Shown here: one piece after another, positions 60,241 to 64,000 of the stretch
Layout of the letters: each line of letters begins with the position of its first letter
Position numbering within the stretch: the stretch's first letter is position 1
From: Niveibacterium microcysteis
Lineage (GTDB): Bacteria; Pseudomonadota; Gammaproteobacteria; Burkholderiales; Rhodocyclaceae
Assembly: GCF_017161445.1 (NCBI RefSeq)
Contig: NZ_CP071060.1
Coordinates: 3,596,001-3,660,000 of the forward strand
DNA length: 64,000 nucleotides
Direction: 5' to 3'
Translations under genes and position numbers: made by a program
Notes under the pieces: generated by a model
Told to the model about the DNA's origin: nothing
What the model saw: only the letters and a program-made list of their open reading frames with translations
Database searches by the model: none

Positions 60241-62523
60241 TCATTGCACGACCCCATGAAACGGCTGTTCCACCGACTCACCGCCTGCCGGCGCAACCCG
60301 TGGCAGGCTGATGCGGACCCGGGTACCCTCAGCCCCCGCGCTCTCAAGTGCGATCCGCCCACCCAGCACCCGCGTCACCAGCGTGAACACGATATGCAGG
60401 CCAAGCCCGCTGCCGCCCTGGCCCAGGCGCGTGGTGAAGAACGGATCGAAGACCTTGCGCTGGTTCTCCGGCGGGATACCGCATCCATTGTCAGCAACGA
60501 CCAGCTCCACCGCATCATCGTTGATGACGCGGCCGCTCACCGTGATATGCCCGCCAGCCCCCGGCGAGAATGCATGGATGCGCGCGTTGTCCACGAGATT
60601 CGTCACCACCCGGGCCAGCGCCCCCGGAAAGGAATCGAGCCTCAGATCGCCGTCGAGTTCGAGCTCCAGCGCGATGGCCGTGGCCCGAAGCGAGGGCCGC
60701 AGGGTTGCGACGATTTCTTCGAGCGAGTGCGCGAAGCCGAAAACGCGCCGCGCTTCACTGGTCTGGTCCACCGCCACTTGCTTGAAACTGGAGATCAGTT
60801 CATGTGCCGAGGCGAGGTTGCGCGTCAGCAACTTCGCAGCTTCGTCGCAGGTGTGCAGCGCGTTGAGCAGCTCACTGCGGCGCAAGCCGCCGCCCTGCGC
60901 GGCGCGCAGAATCAGCCCCGCCTCATGCGACACCGTGGTCGCCAGCGTCACGCTGTTGCCGATCGGCGTATTCAGCTCGTGCGCCACCCCGGCCACCATT
61001 GCCCCCAGCGAGGCGAGCTTCTCCTGCCGCACCAGCTCGTCCTGCGCGCTACCCAACTCGGCGACGGTACGGATCAGCTCGCGGTTCACCTGCTCCAGCT
61101 CGGCCGTGCGCTCGGCAACCTTTTCCTCCAGCCCGTGGTTGAGCTCGGCGAGCGCTTCGCGTGTCGCCCACTCATCCGTCGTGTCGCGCGAGCTGGTGAT
61201 GACGTAACGGGTATCGCCAACCGCGAAGATCCGCGCCGACATGGCGCAGCGCCGCGTCTCACCGTTACGTCGCTGCAGCACGATATCGAGCTGGTTGATT
61301 GCGCCGCCGCCGGCCTGCAGCGCATCGCGTATCTGCGCCATGTCCTGCTGGCTGCGCACGATGCCCAATTCAAGCGCGGTACGGCCGATCGCCTCGGAAC
61401 GCGCATAGCCGGACCAGATCTCCCAGATGCGGTTGACCGCGAGATAACGCCCGCTCGCCAGATCGTTGAGCGTCCAAGCATCGGGCGACACCTCGAAGGC
61501 GGCGGCGATGCGCCCTTCACTCTCGCGCACCCGCTGCTCCGCCTCGTGCCGTGCCGTCACATCGACAAACTGTGCGATCACGAATGGCCGGCCGCGCACG
61601 CTCACCGCCCGCGCGCTCAGCTCACAGACCACCCGCCGCTGATCGCGTGCCGCGAGCGTGATCGCGCGGCCCTCAATCGGCAGCGCGCCGGCCGCCAGCG
61701 CGGACCACTCTGCCAGCAAGGATTCGCCGGGGAGCATCAGCCCTAGCCCATCGAAGGGCATGTCCTGAACCTCGGCGGCCGACATGCCGGCCAGGCGCAG
61801 GAACGCCTGGTTCGCCTCACGCACCCGGCCGTTGTCGGGCGACAGGATCAGCGCCGCAAGCGGCCCTTCGCGGAACAGCGTCGCGAATTTGTCTTCCGAC
61901 TCGGCCAGCGCCTCGCTCGCGAGCAGCCGGTCCGCCGCACTGCGGTCGCGTTCGCTCAGCGCCTCGATGTAGTGCTGCCGCACGATCACGAGGATTGCGT
62001 AGAGCATGATCGCGAAGAAACTGAAGGTGGCCGCCTGGTTGAACACCAGCGCCCGTGAATCGCTCGCGCTGCCGTGCGCGAGCTGCAGAAGGCCACCACT
62101 CCAGACCAATGCGAGCACCAGCAGCAGCGCGATGCCCCCGGCGCGGCGCCCGAGTACCAGGGTGCCCACCACCACCGCCACGAACACGCCAGACATCTGC
62201 AGGGTCCGGATCGTGCCCAGCCGCAGCGCGATCGACACCGCAATCGCGCAGCACAGCAGCATCAGGATCACGACCACCGGCCGCACCACGCGACGCCGGA
62301 TCAGCACGAAGAACAGTGGCCAGAACAGCAGCGCGCCGAGCAGGGAATACATCGCGACCGGGCTCGAATGCCAGCCAGTCAGCAGCATGAAGGCCGCGAA
62401 GGTAAAGACCAGCAAGCCAACGACCACCAGCAGATCGCGTAGCACCGGCACGAGCTCGTCACCCAAGCCGAACGCCGGCCCGGTCGAATCCCCCCCGAAT
62501 AGTCGATGCCAGGTTTCCCGCAT
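60241..62523 (-). CDS. Sensor histidine kinase with six membrane helices and two PAS domains
   Basis: The 760-residue protein has six membrane helices (residues about 30-190) with short loops, two PAS domains (about 210-325 and 335-460), a coiled coil, HisKA (GVAHELNTPIGNSV) and an HATPase domain (NLVDNARIHA, DNGCGIP, GGSGLGLHI). The membrane part lacks a large periplasmic domain. It is not a hybrid kinase, and no response regulator is adjacent. The sugar-binding protein gene follows 16 bp later, which suggests that the two proteins form one receptor system. Confidence 0.9.
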   Translation of the reverse strand: MRETWHRLFGGDSTGPAFGLGDELVPVLRDLLVVVGLLVFTFAAFMLLTGWHSSPVAMYSLLGALLFWPLFFVLIRRRVVRPVVVILMLLCCAIAVSIALRLGTIRTLQMSGVFVAVVVGTLVLGRRAGGIALLLVLALVWSGGLLQLAHGSASDSRALVFNQAATFSFFAIMLYAILVIVRQHYIEALSERDRSAADRLLASEALAESEDKFATLFREGPLAALILSPDNGRVREANQAFLRLAGMSAAEVQDMPFDGLGLMLPGESLLAEWSALAAGALPIEGRAITLAARDQRRVVCELSARAVSVRGRPFVIAQFVDVTARHEAEQRVRESEGRIAAAFEVSPDAWTLNDLASGRYLAVNRIWEIWSGYARSEAIGRTALELGIVRSQQDMAQIRDALQAGGGAINQLDIVLQRRNGETRRCAMSARIFAVGDTRYVITSSRDTTDEWATREALAELNHGLEEKVAERTAELEQVNRELIRTVAELGSAQDELVRQEKLASLGAMVAGVAHELNTPIGNSVTLATTVSHEAGLILRAAQGGGLRRSELLNALHTCDEAAKLLTRNLASAHELISSFKQVAVDQTSEARRVFGFAHSLEEIVATLRPSLRATAIALELELDGDLRLDSFPGALARVVTNLVDNARIHAFSPGAGGHITVSGRVINDDAVELVVADNGCGIPPENQRKVFDPFFTTRLGQGGSGLGLHIVFTLVTRVLGGRIALESAGAEGTRVRISLPRVAPAGGESVEQPFHGVVQ

Positions 62524-62615
62524 GCGCTGTGTCCGATGCTTGCCGCTTCTGGCAATTACGGCAGCGCGCAGGTTTTCCGTAGGTGCCCGCCGGGCGGCAG
62601 GCTATCGGTACAGCC

Positions 62616-63359
62616 TTATTGCGGATTGCGGGCTGCGCGCTGCCAGGCAATCACGGCCTGAGTGGCGTGCGCCATGATGCGGTCGCGCAGATCCTTTGGC
62701 AGTTCCTGCGAGAGTGCCGCAAACAAGGCCTGCGTGGTCTCCTGCGCGATGCCCTCGGTCGCCAAGTTGTGCGACAGGCATCGCAGCTGGATGTGCGCGA
62801 GCGCGTCGGACACCAGACGCCAGCCGTCGGCCGGCATCTGCCGCGTGAGGGCCATCATCAGGCCACCCAGCGTACGCAGGACGGCGAAGGCTTCTTCGCG
62901 CTCGCCCGAAGCAATCATTGCGTGCCACAGCGCGAGGTGGATGCCGCGCCGCAGTTCGACCTTGAAGGCAAAGCCGCAGCCCTCTTCATCGTTGAGGCGC
63001 GCGAACCACGCTTGGCAGCGCCCTTCCTGGGCCACATCCATCGTGTCGCGCAAGGCACCGACCAAGGCGGTGATGCCAAGCATGCACACGGGGCCGAAAG
63101 CCTGGCTCCACGCCAGCCCCCACTGATCGAGGCCGGCCAGTAGCAGCGCCTTGCGCGCCGCGGCGCCCTCGGCGTCGGCCATGCCTGCCCACTCGGCGAG
63201 TTGGCCGCAGATCGTCACCACCGCGCCGACGCGCTCCTGCTGTTCGGATTCAAGCGTGTGGCGAAAGATCTGCACGAAGGCATCCTGGACTAGGCGGGCA
63301 GCCTGTTCCTGGGCGTCGCGGGCAACCGTGGCATCAAGGGTGTCAAGCGGGGAGTTCAT
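62616..63359 (-). CDS. Protein of unknown function, mostly helical
   Basis: The 247-residue protein has no signal peptide or membrane helix. It consists of alpha-helices with few charged clusters (AARKALLLAGLDQWGLAWSQ; GFAFKVELRRGIHLALWHA) and four Cys. I recognise no family. The chosen ATG (MNSPLDTLD) follows CGGGGAG... upstream sequence is open but belongs to the 60-bp spacer from the aminopeptidase gene. It may be in one operon with that gene. Function cannot be inferred. Confidence 0.65.
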   Translation of the reverse strand: MNSPLDTLDATVARDAQEQAARLVQDAFVQIFRHTLESEQQERVGAVVTICGQLAEWAGMADAEGAAARKALLLAGLDQWGLAWSQAFGPVCMLGITALVGALRDTMDVAQEGRCQAWFARLNDEEGCGFAFKVELRRGIHLALWHAMIASGEREEAFAVLRTLGGLMMALTRQMPADGWRLVSDALAHIQLRCLSHNLATEGIAQETTQALFAALSQELPKDLRDRIMAHATQAVIAWQRAARNPQ

Positions 63360-63418
63360 CAAAGCGGCGTCCGGCGAAGAAAAGCGAGGCGCGATTGTGC
63401 CCGAGGGCGCTGCCGGCG

Positions 63419-64000
63419 TCAGTTCGGGCAGACCCCGGCAGTGAGTGCGCGCTCGCGTGCATCGCGCGGCTGCGATGCAATCTGCTTCACGCCCTTGTAG
63501 AAACGCGGCAAGGCGTCGCCACAGGCGGCCAGCATCTGGCGGAACGCTGGCACCTTGCCGGTGTAGACACCAACCGACGCGAGCAAGGCGTTGTTGATCG
63601 GCTGCGCGAACCAGCGGTCGTAACCGGCGTAGCCGCCCCAACGCTCGGTTTTGATCTGCTGGTAGCGCTCGCCCATGGCGGCGATCAGCGCAGCCTTGCG
63701 CGCCAGCTTGTCCGCGGCGGGCAGATCGCTCGCATAGAGCGCTTCGAGTTGGCGGCGGTAGTCGAGCACCAGCGCGCGAAAGTCCTCGCGCATGCGCTGG
63801 GCCCGTTCAAAGCCGTCACGCAATGTGGCCTTCCCCGGCTGCGCCATCCAGCGCTCGACGCCGGCCTCCTCCACCGCCGTAGCGAAGGATTCGTTGAACT
63901 CGGTGTCGTCTTTGACGTAGGCGACCTGATGCGTCAGCTCGTGAAACAGCAGGCGGGCGAACTCCGTCTCGGGCCATGCGATGAAGGTGGACAGCAGCGG
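63419..64000 (-). CDS. Putative zinc aminopeptidase, 3' part (5' end outside the window)
   Basis: The 193 residues seen contain the gluzincin zinc motif (FARLLFHELTHQVAYVKD) near the window edge, then FNESFATAVEEAGVERW with the third zinc ligand Glu, and a helical C-terminus ending in GVCPN. This fits the bacterial putative aminopeptidase family PF10023 (about 350-370 residues in full), proteins that are often lipoproteins. The N-terminus and export signal lie beyond the window. Confidence 0.82.
   Translation of the reverse strand, partial: PLLSTFIAWPETEFARLLFHELTHQVAYVKDDTEFNESFATAVEEAGVERWMAQPGKATLRDGFERAQRMREDFRALVLDYRRQLEALYASDLPAADKLARKAALIAAMGERYQQIKTERWGGYAGYDRWFAQPINNALLASVGVYTGKVPAFRQMLAACGDALPRFYKGVKQIASQPRDARERALTAGVCPN

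Noticed and set aside
1..64000. tRNA, rRNA, CRISPR, transposase or integrase genes
   Set aside because: I looked for tRNA-like cloverleaf sequence with CCA-adjacent arms, repeat-spacer arrays and transposase motifs, and saw none. A covariance search could still find a small RNA that I missed.

Overview
The window looks like chromosomal DNA of a high-GC betaproteobacterium, most likely of the Rhodocyclales/Azoarcus-Thauera-Niveibacterium type. This is an inference from gene content: an assimilatory nitrate cluster with a kinase/phosphatase fusion, PEP-CTERM proteins ending in an RRRL tail, a persulfide dioxygenase-rhodanese fusion, and many PAS-type kinases. No rRNA, tRNA, CRISPR, integrase or intact insertion sequence was seen.

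The first 10 kb (plus strand) is a nitrate-assimilation block: the C-terminal end of nasA, ybiB, dsbB, a small exported protein, then nirB, a 15-codon micro-ORF, nirD, an exported PilJ/NIT-type protein with two nitrate-box-like motifs, narK, and a PP2C phosphatase-Ser/Thr kinase fusion. From 10.3 to 14.4 kb (mostly minus) lie an alternative oxidase, lepB, a persulfide dioxygenase-rhodanese fusion, a TrmH-family methylase and an acetate transporter. Between 14.6 and 19.8 kb two copies of a non-coding repeat (530-620 bp) with hairpin ends flank ahpC-ahpF (with an OxyR-type operator) and two orphan genes. From 20 to 25 kb are a solute-binding protein, an SRPBCC protein, an oligo-1,6-glucosidase-type GH13 enzyme, an outer-membrane protein with a small PstS-like partner, and a PilZ protein.

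From 25.2 to 38.6 kb (minus) the second half of the nitrate system appears: nrtA-nrtB-nrtD (ABC uptake), nasT (ANTAR antiterminator) and a PAS histidine kinase, preceded by an operon encoding a giant multi-PAS/GAF kinase, a REC-HATPase protein and a REC-PAS-PP2C phosphatase. The nrtA leader carries two NtrC-type sites, a consensus sigma-54 promoter, two ANTAR-type hexaloop hairpins and an intrinsic terminator, in that order. The nirB leader has a similar layout. The two nitrate blocks therefore appear to answer both to nitrogen limitation (NtrC/sigma-54) and, through NasT, to nitrate.

From 38.7 to 42.5 kb are a small sirohydrochlorin chelatase (siroheme is the NirB cofactor), tcdA, an MBL hydrolase and pepD. 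At 42.9-48.3 kb is an orphan type VI secretion island: vgrG, a cargo protein with an M15/LAS-type zinc-peptidase signature, and a secreted partner that may be its immunity protein. The rest holds tas, a heterodimeric ABC exporter, two tandem PEP-CTERM paralogues with an almost identical 64-bp promoter module, a lipoprotein SodC, pta, a trhP-type U32 protein, a histidine kinase co-transcribed with a periplasmic sugar-binding protein, an unknown 247-aa protein and the 3' part of a putative aminopeptidase gene.
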